A stretch of 64,000 nt of DNA from Nostocales cyanobacterium LEGE 12452 (GCA_015206945.1 JADEXV010000011.1:1-64000); one strand, 5' to 3'. Counted from the stretch's first letter, positions 9,187 to 18,487 are shown. Made by a program: numbers and translations. The notes: generated from the letters alone by a model not told the origin.

Positions 9187-9813
9187 ATGCAAAGTCAAAC
9201 TATTGACCCAGCTAAAACGGAACTGAACCATCACCATGCGGCGGAAGCGTCCGTCGGTCATCATGAAGAACATCCAGACCATCGCCTGTTTGGGCTAATA
9301 GTCTTCCTGATTGCTGAAGGGATGATTTTTTTGGGACTGTTCGGAGCCTACTTGGCTTTCCGTGCTACCTTACCTGCATGGCCCCCAGCCGGTACCCCAG
9401 AATTAGAACTATTGCTACCTGGAGTTAACACCATCAATCTGATTTCTAGTAGTTTTGTCATGCACAATGCCGACACAGCTATTAAAAAGAACGATACACG
9501 GGGTGCGCAAATCTGGTTAGCAATTACCGCTGCAATGGGTGCTATTTTCTTGGTGGGTCAAGTATATGAATATACCCATTTAGAATTTGGTTTAACTACC
9601 AATTTATTTGCCAGTGCATTTTACGTTTTGACTGGTTTCCACGGATTGCACGTTACTCTCGGCGTTTTGGCAATTGTTGCTGTGTTGTGGCGATCGCGCG
9701 TTCCGGGTCACTATAGTAACGAAAAGCACTTTGGTATTGAAGCAGCCGAAATCTACTGGCACTTCGTTGACGTAATTTGGATTATTTTGTTCGGATTACT
9801 GTATCTACTGTGA
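9187..9813 (+). CDS. ctaE: Cytochrome c oxidase subunit III
   Basis: CtaE is the third core subunit of the aa3 oxidase, in the plasma or thylakoid membrane. The 208-residue protein begins with a His-rich soluble N-terminus (about 35 residues, including HHHAAEAS), then five hydrophobic segments. The typical end is present: GIEAAEIYWHFVDVIWIILF. Length fits the short five-helix bacterial type. It closes the ctaC-D-E operon and is followed 43 bp later by a strong rho-independent terminator. Confidence 0.95.
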   Translation: MQSQTIDPAKTELNHHHAAEASVGHHEEHPDHRLFGLIVFLIAEGMIFLGLFGAYLAFRATLPAWPPAGTPELELLLPGVNTINLISSSFVMHNADTAIKKNDTRGAQIWLAITAAMGAIFLVGQVYEYTHLEFGLTTNLFASAFYVLTGFHGLHVTLGVLAIVAVLWRSRVPGHYSNEKHFGIEAAEIYWHFVDVIWIILFGLLYLL

Positions 9814-9855
9814 GTATTAATTAACTAGTTGTTCAATCCACGCTGACAACTTAAT

Positions 9856-9880
9856 AAGCCCCCAATAGGGGGCTTTTTTA
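9856..9880 (+). terminator. Rho-independent terminator of ctaC-D-E
   Basis: A perfect 8-bp stem AAGCCCCC/GGGGGCTT with loop AATA (9856-9875) is followed by a T run. It sits 43 bp after the ctaE stop codon. Confidence 0.92.
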
Positions 9881-11005
9881 ATTAACAGAATAAAAATATG
9901 AGTCAAAAAGATTGTAGAGGCGTAGGTTACGTATAATACATATTTATCCTTTAACCAGAAAAGTTAAATAAAAAATATATGAAAATAAGCGTAGACCATT
10001 CCCACTATTACTTTTGCTAGATGCAACTAAGTTATTGCAAGTGATAAAAATACGAGTAAATTAAAAGGTGGGAAAGGTCGGAAAAGTAGGATGTTTTGGA
10101 GGAAGTATTGAACAACCAGTTAATCTACTGTAGATTGATATTCTAAGGACTCAGTAAACCAATAAATAAAGAAAGTTCGCAAAAATATGCGGATTTAATT
10201 TAAGGAAATGCAGTCCTAATATTTTTTCTAGCCATAAAATTGGAAACTTGAAGTTCTTCGAGAGATTGCAATCATTGTAAGTAATTCGCCATTTTGCTTT
10301 CTCATTTAAATAGCTCATACCAATTCAAAAAATGTTTACTACAGATAACCCAACGCGCGCTCTCACCTTGCTAAGAGTAGGGTAAGGGTGGATTGTTTTT
10401 AACAATTGGTATCACGTATTAATTGTGGTGTTTAGTGGCAGCGAATACGCATTACAGATTTGCCAGAATTATGAGTAGACCGAGATCGTAAAATGTGTGA
10501 GTGATTGAAAAGTTACACTTTATCTAACTCAAAAATCATAACTCGATATTTCCCTCAAAAACTTACCCGATCTTTTTTAGTTTTGTCGTTGAACTCACAT
10601 TGATCTGACAACGCGATCGCAGTTGATAATGACTAAAATCTGGTAACAAAATTGTGGCGAATATTGTAAGGGTATTTGTGCCTTGAAATTTTTCCTGTTC
10701 CGGCTTTTGTCAGTAATCAAACTTAAAAGTTAAAATAAATTAAATAAATATCCTAACTCCTGAGTATCGTTTTCCACCCACACTTTCAAGACTGTGGGCT
10801 AGTGTTAAATTTACTTAAGTGATAAAATTACAGAAGTATTTCATAAATTAATTTTCTATTAAAATACCTATAAAAGTATTAAATAAAGCCACTAAGTATC
10901 TAAGTATCTAATTTCTCCAAAGCATAGGTTGTCCGATGGCTAACTGCTGCAAATAACAGCCAATCTAGCAGCAAGCAGTTATTCATAACCTCACCCAAGC
11001 TCTGA
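9881..11005. other. Long intergenic region without a recognised gene
   Basis: About 1.1 kb between ctaE and a kinase gene. I see no credible coding frame, tRNA or known small RNA. The only structured item noticed is a 96-bp segment bounded by 9-bp inverted repeats (10317-10412). It also has a HIP1 site near 10613. Confidence 0.5.
10317..10412. repeat. MITE-like 96-bp inverted-repeat element
   Basis: ATACCAATT at 10317-10325 is matched by AATTGGTAT at 10404-10412. The interior has a GC-rich centre (ACGCGCGCTC). The ATACCAATTCAAAA arm recurs near 60312, which suggests a dispersed element. No transposase is encoded. Confidence 0.5.
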
Positions 11006-12193
11006 ATGGTCAGTAAATTAAGAAGTAGTATACGCCACATGAGCCATAACCCTCTAGTTAGAAAAACACTCCGAAGTCGCTTTGAAACTGTCAAAGTGGC
11101 GGGAACCGGAGAATCTGATAATACTCACTTATTAGGGGGGGCTATACGTAACAGACATCGATACTCTTTCAATAGAAAAACACTTCGGAATCGCTTTGAG
11201 ATTATCAAACAGTTAGGAAGTGGAGGTTCTGGTGATACCTACTTGGCCATTGACTTGGATTTACCAGGACAACCCCATTGTGTCGTCAAACATTTCCACC
11301 CGAAAGATTCCAATCCTGCTGTTCTACCCATCGCTAAAAAGCTATTCGATCGGGAAGCGGAAGTTTTATACCAGCTAGGCAACGACCACGACCAAATTCC
11401 GAGACTGTTTGCCCATTTTAATGAAGATGGGGATTTTTATTTAGTCCAGGAATTTATTGACGGTCATGCCTTGACTCAAGAAATTTTACCAGGTCAACGT
11501 CTTAACGAGAATACAGTTGTAAATTTATTAAAAGACATCTTAGAAGTACTGGCTTTCGTCCACCAACACGATATTATTCACCGAGATATTAAGCCTCAAA
11601 ACTTAATGCGGCGGTACTTTGATCAGAAGATTGTGCTAATTGACTTTGGCAGTATTAAGAAAATTGGGGCTTTGGGAGCAGGCTTAACAATTGCTGTTGG
11701 GACTCCTGGCTATATGCCAAGCGAACAGGGTAAGGGAAAGCCAAAACTTTGCAGCGATATTTATGCAGTCGGGATGATTGGCATTCAAGCTTTAACAGGT
11801 TTAATGCCTGAGCAATTACCAGAAGATCCCAGTACTGGAGAAGTTATCTGGCGCGACAAGGCAGAGGTAAGTGATGCTCTGGCAAATATTTTAGATACAA
11901 TGGTTCGCGATCGCTACAACCAGCGTTATCAGTCTGCCACAGAAGCTTTACAAGCACTTAATTCTGATGTAGCGTTACCACAGTCTTCACAATCTGCTGA
12001 CATCAACCACAAGGCTGATGATACCTATTTGCTAAATTATAGAAACTTTATTTTGCTACTGGGAATTGGTCTTGGTGCGACTACGAGTTTGATAGTAATA
12101 GTTTTAATCTATACATTCATGAATACGGGGACATCGCTTCCAAACCAACCTACTCCACTAAAGAGCTTTATAGAAAGGTTGAGTTCCCGTTAA
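11006..12193 (+). CDS. Membrane-anchored Ser/Thr protein kinase
   Basis: The 395-residue protein has a Hanks-type kinase domain from about residue 65 to 330: Gly-rich loop LGSGGSGDTYLA, Lys in CVVKHF, catalytic loop IIHRDIKPQNLM and LIDFGSIKK. One membrane helix follows (about 348-371) with a short tail of about 24 residues, so the kinase is cytoplasmic and anchored by its C-terminus. Residues 16-41 (RKTLRSRFETVKVAGTGES) resemble the true domain start (RKTLRNRFEIIKQLGSGGS), a partial tandem duplication of the Gly-loop region. The start could be Met1 at 11006 or Met12. A PstS-like gene follows on the same strand. Confidence 0.9.
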   Translation: MVSKLRSSIRHMSHNPLVRKTLRSRFETVKVAGTGESDNTHLLGGAIRNRHRYSFNRKTLRNRFEIIKQLGSGGSGDTYLAIDLDLPGQPHCVVKHFHPKDSNPAVLPIAKKLFDREAEVLYQLGNDHDQIPRLFAHFNEDGDFYLVQEFIDGHALTQEILPGQRLNENTVVNLLKDILEVLAFVHQHDIIHRDIKPQNLMRRYFDQKIVLIDFGSIKKIGALGAGLTIAVGTPGYMPSEQGKGKPKLCSDIYAVGMIGIQALTGLMPEQLPEDPSTGEVIWRDKAEVSDALANILDTMVRDRYNQRYQSATEALQALNSDVALPQSSQSADINHKADDTYLLNYRNFILLLGIGLGATTSLIVIVLIYTFMNTGTSLPNQPTPLKSFIERLSSR

Positions 12194-12384
12194 CTAATAT
12201 AAGTAGTCTACTAGCTAAAATCAGCACTTAACAGAAGAATGGGCCAAAGCAATTGCACCATTGCAAAAATTACCAAAGAGTAAATTTAATTTCACTACAT
12301 TAGAAAAGTTAATTATCTAGCAGCAATCATCAGACTGTCTATTAACTAGCTATTACAGATTTAGTTAAATTTAAATATTTCATG

Positions 12385-12428
12385 ATTCCTGTAGGATAAA
12401 TACTTAGATATTCCTGTAAGATAAATAC
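12385..12428 (+). repeat. Two 19-bp direct repeats before the PstS-like gene
   Basis: ATTCCTGTAGGATAAATAC (12385-12403) recurs as ATTCCTGTAAGATAAATAC (12410-12428), one mismatch, with a 25-bp period. The pair ends 21 bp before the start codon at 12450, so it may be an operator or a duplicated promoter element. Confidence 0.6.
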
Positions 12429-12449
12429 AATGAAACAATATTTAAAAAT

Positions 12450-13523
12450 ATGGACAATACAAATCAAAGAAAAGCTTTAATTAACAGCGAAATCTCTCTC
12501 TTTCTCAGAGGTTTGATTATTGGTAAAGTTCTCACACTTATGGTTATTGGCGGATTACTTTGGTGGTTATTGAAGCCAAATTTATTGTCCGGCAACAGTG
12601 TTAATTCCTCTAATCAAAATTTCAATCGCGTCTCTAAGAATGAATCAACTTTTCAGACAGTTGCTGATGTTCCCCCTGCATCATTCAACTACGGAGGTAG
12701 TACCGCTTGGGCATCTATTCGGCAATTGGTAGATTCTCAGATCCAGAGCGATCGCCCGGAATTACAATTACGCTATGTAAACCCTGTTAATGGTAGTCCT
12801 GGTTCTAGCTCCGGCATTCGGATGTTGCTTGATGAGAAACTAGACTTTGCTCAGTCTTCCCGTCCCCTCACAGATGAAGAACAAGCTACGGCAAAAGAGC
12901 GAGGCTTCACCCTTGAGCAACGTCAAGTGGGTATGGATGGGATAGCAGTGGTAGTCAACCCATCACTCAATGTGCCTGGTTTAACTGTTGACCAATTGCA
13001 GCAAATTTATTTAGGGAAAATTACTAACTGGAATCAAGTCGGCGGGCCAAATCTACCCATCACAGCTTTTTCTCAACGACCAGAGGACGCAGATACAGTA
13101 ATATTTTCTAGCAATAGCGACTTAAAGGGGCAAGCATTTGGCTCTAATGTAAAATATGTCTACTCTGCTACAGAAGCAGTGCGCCAACTCAGTAAAACCC
13201 CTGGTGGTGTGTATTATGCTTCTGCCCGTTCAGTAGTCTTTCAATGTAGCGTCAAGGCTTTGCCATTGGGTCAGACTTCCGATCGGCTAATTACCCCCTA
13301 TCAGGAGCCGATAGTTTCGCCTGAACAGTGTCCACGTCAGCGCAACCAGCTAAATACTCAGGCGATCAAAAATGGCAGCTATCCGATGATTGCTAATTTG
13401 TTTGTGATTATTAAGCAGAATAAAGGTCCAGAACAGCAGATTGGAAATGCTTATGCCAATCTTTTATTAACTGACCAAGGGCAAAGAGCAATTGAGCAAG
13501 CTGGTTTCGTTGGCGTTCGCTAG
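12450..13523 (+). CDS. PstS-like phosphate-type substrate-binding protein
   Basis: The 357-residue protein has an N-terminal hydrophobic segment (about 23-43) that works as a membrane anchor or uncleaved signal, a short linker, then a periplasmic binding fold of the PBP-like/PstS class from about 75 onward. Characteristic text includes FNYGGSTAWASIR, GSSSGIRMLLDEKLDFAQSSRPL, VNPSLNVPGLTVDQLQQIYLGKITNW and the end LLTDQGQRAIEQAGF. No PstA/B/C transport genes lie nearby, so it may be an orphan sensor or binding protein. It follows a membrane kinase gene on the same strand (256 bp apart), which hints at a ligand-signalling partnership; that is inference. Confidence 0.85.
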   Translation: MDNTNQRKALINSEISLFLRGLIIGKVLTLMVIGGLLWWLLKPNLLSGNSVNSSNQNFNRVSKNESTFQTVADVPPASFNYGGSTAWASIRQLVDSQIQSDRPELQLRYVNPVNGSPGSSSGIRMLLDEKLDFAQSSRPLTDEEQATAKERGFTLEQRQVGMDGIAVVVNPSLNVPGLTVDQLQQIYLGKITNWNQVGGPNLPITAFSQRPEDADTVIFSSNSDLKGQAFGSNVKYVYSATEAVRQLSKTPGGVYYASARSVVFQCSVKALPLGQTSDRLITPYQEPIVSPEQCPRQRNQLNTQAIKNGSYPMIANLFVIIKQNKGPEQQIGNAYANLLLTDQGQRAIEQAGFVGVR

Positions 13524-13621
13524 TAGATTTATTTGAAGGACAATTGAGCAAGTTTTCCAGAGATACCCGACTTGTTTAACAGGTCGGGTATCTATAAGTA
13601 TAGACTTGTGTGCGATCGCGG

Positions 13622-14242
13622 CTATAACTGGGAACTACCAGCTTGAAGAATCTGTTGAGCAATCAGGTTTAGTTCGGGAAAAATAGGTGATACGATGCGG
13701 TCATCACCTCTAAATTGAGTAACTCGGTATTCACCGTCAACTAATTGGTAGATAGAGATAGTAGGTTGTTTAGGATTACCGATAAACTTTTTACCACCGA
13801 TAGCTAAATAATCAACAATCCAATATTCTTTTATCCCTATTTGTTCATATTCACCTAGCTTTTTATAATAATCATCTCGCCAGTTAGTACTAATAACTTC
13901 AATCACTAAAAGAATAGAATCGGCAAACTCAACTGTAGAATATTTCTGCCAAAGTGGCTCTAATTTTAAAGCAGGACGGTTGAGTAATAGCAAGTCTGGA
14001 GAATAGCAAGACTGACTAATAGCAGATTTAACTAATGCTGTTTTTGGGATGAAATAAGGTAGACCATTGCGAACGTACTCAACGGCAATTTTTTCAACCA
14101 AAAACCCGACAATATCTTCATGGTCTCCTACTGGTTGTGCCATTTCAACAATCACGCCATCATGTAATTCATACCTTCCACCTTCAGGACGCCAGGCTGC
14201 AAAATCTTCAAAAGTTACTAATTTGGGTATAGCTTGAGCCAT
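13622..14242 (-). CDS. Uma2-family (DUF820) putative endonuclease
   Basis: The 206-residue protein fits the Uma2/DUF820 family, a PD-(D/E)XK nuclease-like fold that is hugely expanded in cyanobacteria. Visible are the start FEDFAAWRPEGGRYELHDGVIVEMA, the core SPDLLLLN with the catalytic-type Asp, ILLVIEVIS with the Glu, and KLGEYEQIGIKEYWIVD. Biological role is unknown. It lies on the minus strand, 90 bp downstream of the NTPase/TPR pair. Confidence 0.9.
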   Translation of the reverse strand: MAQAIPKLVTFEDFAAWRPEGGRYELHDGVIVEMAQPVGDHEDIVGFLVEKIAVEYVRNGLPYFIPKTALVKSAISQSCYSPDLLLLNRPALKLEPLWQKYSTVEFADSILLVIEVISTNWRDDYYKKLGEYEQIGIKEYWIVDYLAIGGKKFIGNPKQPTISIYQLVDGEYRVTQFRGDDRIVSPIFPELNLIAQQILQAGSSQL

Positions 14243-14332
14243 AAATTGCCTACCTTAGCTTATATATTGCGAATATTTTTAGTCATTATCATTAGGTTTT
14301 TCATCACAGATTGTTTAAATCGTTACTTCCTT

Positions 14333-16093
14333 TTAATTATTCTGCATTGCTGCGGCAAGCTTCTCTAAATTTTGACGAACAGTAACACTACGCTGATGAT
14401 TTACACCCCAGACTTGCTCACAAATATCTAAAGCTTGCAAATAAAGCGCTTCGGCTTCACCGTAACGCCCCGTTGCACGATAAATTTCTGCCAGATTATT
14501 CAGACTTTCGGCAACATTGGGATGATTTTCTCCCAATAGGTGCTTATCAAGTTCTAAGGCTTTTATACATAAAGGTTCTGCTTCATTGTAACGTCCCTGC
14601 TCTCTGTACATATAACCAAGAGCATAGATCGTATCTGCTAATAGCGGATGCGCTTTTTGTAATACACGCTGCTTGAGTTCTAATGATTCCAAAAACAAAG
14701 ATTCCGCTTCACTGTAGCGTCCTTGAGCGCGGTATATTAAACCTAAATTGTGCAAATCTGTGGCAACATCAGGATTTTCTTCACCCAAAAATCGCTTATC
14801 TAATTCTATTGCTTGTTGCGACAAAGGTTCAGCTTCACTGTAACGTCCTTGATGATAATAAAGTAGCGCTAAATTATTCAGTATAAGAGCAAAAGAAAGA
14901 TGATTTTCACCCAGCAGACGTTTTTCGAGTTCTAATGATTGCAAATACAGAGGTTCTGCTTCGTCATAACGCCCTTGTTCATCATATAGTAATGCCAAAT
15001 TGTTCAGACTGGCAGCGACATCGGCATGGTGTTCTCCTAACAATCCTTTCCTCAGTTCTAAAGCTTGTTGATATAGGAGTTCTGCTTTATTATATTGTCC
15101 AGTAGATTTGTAAAGTCCTGCCAAATTATTCAGGCTAGTAGCAAAAGCAGGATGATTTTCTCCTAACAGGCGTTTTCTCAGTTCTAAAGCTTGTTTATAT
15201 AAGGGTTCGGCTTCGCTGTAGTGTCCCGTTGCACGATATATTCCTGCTAAATTGTTGAGGCTATTAGCTAAGTCTATCTGCAAACCCAATTCATTTTGTA
15301 ACTCACTCGCCTGACGCCAATATTTAATTGCTAATTCCTGTTCTTCTTGATAATTTTGAGATTCACCCCGATCTAATCTGCTGTGGTAAATATCGCCCAA
15401 TCTTGAGTACAAAGTAGCCAAGGTGGGGTCTTTAGTTCCCCGTTCTTGTTCTACTTTCTCGATTAACCTTTGTAAATCTTGAATGGGTAAAGAAAAGCGA
15501 TTAGTTTCATTAGTATCTGTGCTGGCTAATTCTGTATCTCGAAAAACAAAGCGGATATTTTCTAATTCTTTACCAGGAATAGCATTTGTCTTTTGAGATT
15601 CAAACCGAAATACACCATTGCGCCAACTCCAAAAATCAGGAGCTTTTTTAATCAGATTGACTAAAATTTGGTTAGTTACCCAAAGCACGATCGCAAATGG
15701 AAATTCGCGCAATCCTTCCCTTGTCCACTGTAAGTAACCAAAAAACTTTTCCTGTTCCGATTGCTCATTTCCTAACCTGAGAAAATACAATTGTTCAGCA
15801 CCCGTCACAGTGATTACCGCCGGGTTTTGCTGACGGAGATATTCTTCTTGTTGTACCAGTTGATTAAGAGCAGCTTTGAGACTAGGTTCTTGACGTGCTA
15901 AAGTTACTCGATATGCACCGAAGGCGGATTGTAGTTCAGCTTCATATTGAGCAATAATCTCATCGCGAAAGCTAGCATCATCGCAAACCGCAATCAGTAA
16001 ATTTAATCCCCGCTTTTGAGCTTCAATAGAAACAATTAAATCATCATACGCATCTTGATTTTCTCCTTCATCAAATAATTCTTCATTTAACAT
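14333..16093 (-). CDS. TPR (kinesin-light-chain type) repeat protein
   Basis: The 586-residue protein has two parts. The first 200 residues form an alpha/beta domain that I do not recognise with certainty (LNLLIAVCDDASFRDEI, AVITVTGAEQLYFLRLG, FAIVLWVTNQI); it resembles a degenerate P-loop or STAND-like module without a Walker A sequence. From about 275 to the end there are seven TPR units of 42 residues, each containing a YxxxGxYxEAE-like core, the pattern called TPR_10/12. The start overlaps the end of the upstream NTPase gene by 11 bp, so the two are translationally coupled and probably interact. A split sensor/NTPase pair of conflict-system type is an inference. Confidence 0.85.
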   Translation of the reverse strand: MLNEELFDEGENQDAYDDLIVSIEAQKRGLNLLIAVCDDASFRDEIIAQYEAELQSAFGAYRVTLARQEPSLKAALNQLVQQEEYLRQQNPAVITVTGAEQLYFLRLGNEQSEQEKFFGYLQWTREGLREFPFAIVLWVTNQILVNLIKKAPDFWSWRNGVFRFESQKTNAIPGKELENIRFVFRDTELASTDTNETNRFSLPIQDLQRLIEKVEQERGTKDPTLATLYSRLGDIYHSRLDRGESQNYQEEQELAIKYWRQASELQNELGLQIDLANSLNNLAGIYRATGHYSEAEPLYKQALELRKRLLGENHPAFATSLNNLAGLYKSTGQYNKAELLYQQALELRKGLLGEHHADVAASLNNLALLYDEQGRYDEAEPLYLQSLELEKRLLGENHLSFALILNNLALLYYHQGRYSEAEPLSQQAIELDKRFLGEENPDVATDLHNLGLIYRAQGRYSEAESLFLESLELKQRVLQKAHPLLADTIYALGYMYREQGRYNEAEPLCIKALELDKHLLGENHPNVAESLNNLAEIYRATGRYGEAEALYLQALDICEQVWGVNHQRSVTVRQNLEKLAAAMQNN

Positions 16094-17375
16094 TAATTGC
16101 CCCCTGCCTTTTCAAGCTTTCGATAATAATTGGATGAACATCATACCAAGTTTCATCGGTGCGATATTCTAGAACATACAGTCCATGTAATAAATCTAAA
16201 AACTCTGCTTGTTTCGGGTCATTGGGCATAAATTGTTCATACACACTCTGCAAAATATCGATATCAGTTTTTCCTAAGCGTATGGAAAAATCATTGCGTA
16301 TTTTATTGATTGCTTGCAGGAGAATTTTATCATCAATAATAACTTCGGCTGAAGGGTTTCGCCGGATAGTTCGCAAACATATACGGCAACATTCTTTAGA
16401 AATCCGAATTAACTCTCGCAATACGCCACCACTGTAAATTACAATTTTTTCAGCAGTTTCTGCCGCAATTAATTCACTGGAAATTCGCTTTTGTAAAACT
16501 TCACCGAGAATCTTTGTTGCTTCTGGGCGAGGTTGAGCATTAGGAAAACGATTTTTACCTTTATCAAATATTTTTAAGACAGGCATTGCCACTACTTGAT
16601 CGTTAGTTTCAGTGGCAATTATTGTGCTAATAAATGTTTCTCGAAGGACTGCGATCGGGATGGTGTAAATAATTTGAAAGTTAGGTTGGCAAAGAGCTTT
16701 AATGTTATCTCGATAAATCTCGTTAACTCTGCCTAAGTCAAGCTTATCTAAATCATCAATAATTACTAAAACATTTTGTTTCGTTGCAGCTTGAATTAAA
16801 GCAGCTATTTCGTTAATTCTGGCAACTAAATCTGATAACTTGCGTTCAAATTCTTGCTTAATTTCATCCCGAACGCTAGCATCAGCTTTTAATTTAGAGC
16901 TAATCAATTTTAAAAGGTCAAAACCTATACTAACTTCTGCTTGCAAATTGGATTCTTCAGTGCGAGTACGGGTAGCAAACCACTTATAAAGAGCGTCTTT
17001 AGTAGATTGCGGAATATCAACTTTGCGTGCTTCTGCCTCTGTCATTAAATTAACTGCGATCGCAAACAGTATATTAATATGATTAACAGCCGACATTTCG
17101 ATTTTGTCAGCAATAGAAAAGAGAACTACAAAATATTTATCTTGAATTTGTCGGCTAAATTCAGCTAACAAAGTAGACTTACCACATCCTCGATGTCCTG
17201 TAAAGACAATTTTGCCATCTCCATTAGGACTATCTTCTACTAATTGGTTCAGGTCTGCAATCAAATCATCACCATATTCGACTCGAAATCTTTCCATTTC
17301 GTTCCGTTCCATCAACGGAAACAGTTCGAGATTGCTGTATGCTTCTTGAAAGGAGTTTAATAAGTCTTGAGACAT
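16083..17375 (-). CDS. P-loop NTPase (AAA/STAND-like ATPase)
   Basis: The 430-residue protein has a Walker A motif FTGHRGCGKSTLL near residue 60 and a Walker B VLVIIDDLDKLD near 205, followed by a sensor-like arginine region and a C-terminal helical, winged-helix-like part ending YEQFMPNDPKQAEFLDLL...WYDVHPIIIESLKRQG. This is the layout of AAA/STAND ATPases that act as molecular switches. No membrane segment is present. It is the first gene of a two-gene unit with the TPR protein (11-bp overlap). The combination is reminiscent of bacterial NLR-like signalling ATPases, but no effector domain was identified. Confidence 0.85.
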   Translation of the reverse strand: MSQDLLNSFQEAYSNLELFPLMERNEMERFRVEYGDDLIADLNQLVEDSPNGDGKIVFTGHRGCGKSTLLAEFSRQIQDKYFVVLFSIADKIEMSAVNHINILFAIAVNLMTEAEARKVDIPQSTKDALYKWFATRTRTEESNLQAEVSIGFDLLKLISSKLKADASVRDEIKQEFERKLSDLVARINEIAALIQAATKQNVLVIIDDLDKLDLGRVNEIYRDNIKALCQPNFQIIYTIPIAVLRETFISTIIATETNDQVVAMPVLKIFDKGKNRFPNAQPRPEATKILGEVLQKRISSELIAAETAEKIVIYSGGVLRELIRISKECCRICLRTIRRNPSAEVIIDDKILLQAINKIRNDFSIRLGKTDIDILQSVYEQFMPNDPKQAEFLDLLHGLYVLEYRTDETWYDVHPIIIESLKRQGAINVK

Positions 17376-17593
17376 TGGATAGTGCTGTAAACGTGCTAAC
17401 TATTCATATAATGGCTCATGATTTTTGAAGCACAAGTTTAGGTCATGTCTAGGATAGAGGATGCCTACATAACTTCTGAAATTCCGTTAATAAATAACTA
17501 CTAGGTGAGTGGTATGTTATGTCTTAAAAAGAGATACCCTAATTCCCAAATTTTAACCTATCAATAAGTAACAGAGGTCAATAATCAATCAGA

Positions 17594-17645
17594 CTGAATG
17601 ATAGATTATACATTCGATAATTTAAACTGAATGATAGATTATACA
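17594..17645. repeat. 19-bp direct repeat upstream of the NTPase gene
   Basis: CTGAATGATAGATTATACA occurs at 17594-17612 and again at 17627-17645 (33-bp period). Position is 220-270 bp upstream of the minus-strand NTPase start, so a regulatory role is possible. Confidence 0.6.
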
Positions 17646-17809
17646 GATAACATCCTGAAAGCTACTTAACACATAAATAAAATAAAATTTTCAGTTATAA
17701 AAATAAATTTTTAGTGTGCTTCTTCTCATCCCCCTCTAGCCGATGCAATGGTAGCTGTTGTTACTATTAGTTAGTAGTCTGTCAAAGAATAATTGACGAG
17801 TACATTCAT

Positions 17810-17880
17810 TGTAGAGACGACGATTTATCGCGTCTTTCTAACGTGTCAGTCTTTTAGACGCGATAAATCGCGTCTCTACA
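17810..17880. repeat. Long palindromic repeat (GACGCGATAAATCGCGTC core)
   Basis: The left arm TGTAGAGACGACGATTTATC... (17810-17835) pairs with the right arm ending CGCGTCTCTACA at 17880, with one inserted base and a spacer of about 20 bp. Each arm itself contains a GACGCGAT/ATCGCGTC palindrome. It resembles the mobile REP/MITE-like palindromes of Nostoc. Confidence 0.75.
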
Positions 17881-18115
17881 TGAGATAAAGCTCCGCGACA
17901 TAACCAGCTTTTGTGACATCAAAACCAGCTTTTCTCAACAAATTTCAGCAAATATACCCGCATCTATCTAGTTGGCTAATGCCATCCAATGCTTTTATAA
18001 TTCTGTAACTTCACTGTGGCTAGTGCATCTGCTTGTTGCGGATCTTGATGATATATAAATAACTCAGTGTATAAAGTTAGGGTTATTTATAAATAAATCC
18101 AAATAGGAAAACTAT

Positions 18116-18481
18116 ATGCAACGGAAACGAAACTCCATTTCACTGACTAAAGCTGAACGACGGATTGAAGGAATGCAGACAATTAACCCTGAGTTAGACT
18201 TTAGTAATGGGTTTTCAATTGCTACTTACAACACTAAAGTAATTAAGTTACGAGAAAAGTTAGCCGCTTATAATCAAGCACAAATAATAGTAGATAAGAC
18301 ACACAATGCATTAATAGAAGCAGAACGAGAGTTGAATACTTATTCTGAGCAAATGCTGTTAAATGTTGCATCTCACTATGGCAAAAATAGTGATGAGTAT
18401 GAGATGGCTGGTGGAACGCGCAGGTCAGACCGCAAGAAACCACGCCCAGTAGTAAAGCAAACAGTCTTAAATCAGTCGTGA
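18116..18481 (+). CDS. Conserved helical hypothetical protein
   Basis: The 121-residue basic protein is predicted mostly helical. It opens with KRNSISLTKAERRIEGMQTI, contains a coiled-coil-like centre (VDKTHNALIEAERELNTYSEQML) and ends with a Lys/Arg/Pro-rich tail after EYEMAGGTRRSDRKKPRP. I recall similar small proteins as a cyanobacterial family without known function. It could not be matched to Avd, the DGR accessory protein of similar size, although a DGR-like TR/VR pair lies 0.7 kb away. A palindrome follows the stop codon. Confidence 0.75.
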   Translation: MQRKRNSISLTKAERRIEGMQTINPELDFSNGFSIATYNTKVIKLREKLAAYNQAQIIVDKTHNALIEAERELNTYSEQMLLNVASHYGKNSDEYEMAGGTRRSDRKKPRPVVKQTVLNQS

Positions 18482-18487
18482 ACAATA

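Larger units (their letters stand above)
17376..18115. other. 740-bp intergenic region with repeats
   Basis: It contains a 19-bp direct repeat (17594-17612 and 17627-17645) and a long palindromic repeat (17810-17880). A minus-strand stretch at about 17975-18060 translates without stops, but is too short and unrecognised to call a gene. Confidence 0.5.

Noticed and set aside
12225-12321. Protein-like stretch EEWAKAIAPLQKLPKSKFNF after the kinase gene
   Set aside because: No start codon or ribosome site and only about 30 codons; could be a gene remnant but is not supportable.
17975-18060. Minus-strand open stretch encoding IYHQDPQQADALATVKLQNY
   Set aside because: Protein-like in appearance but short, without a start or a family; at most a decayed fragment.
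18116-18481. Candidate Avd (DGR accessory protein)
   Set aside because: Size and helicity fit, but the sequence resembles another small cyanobacterial family and no RT is nearby.
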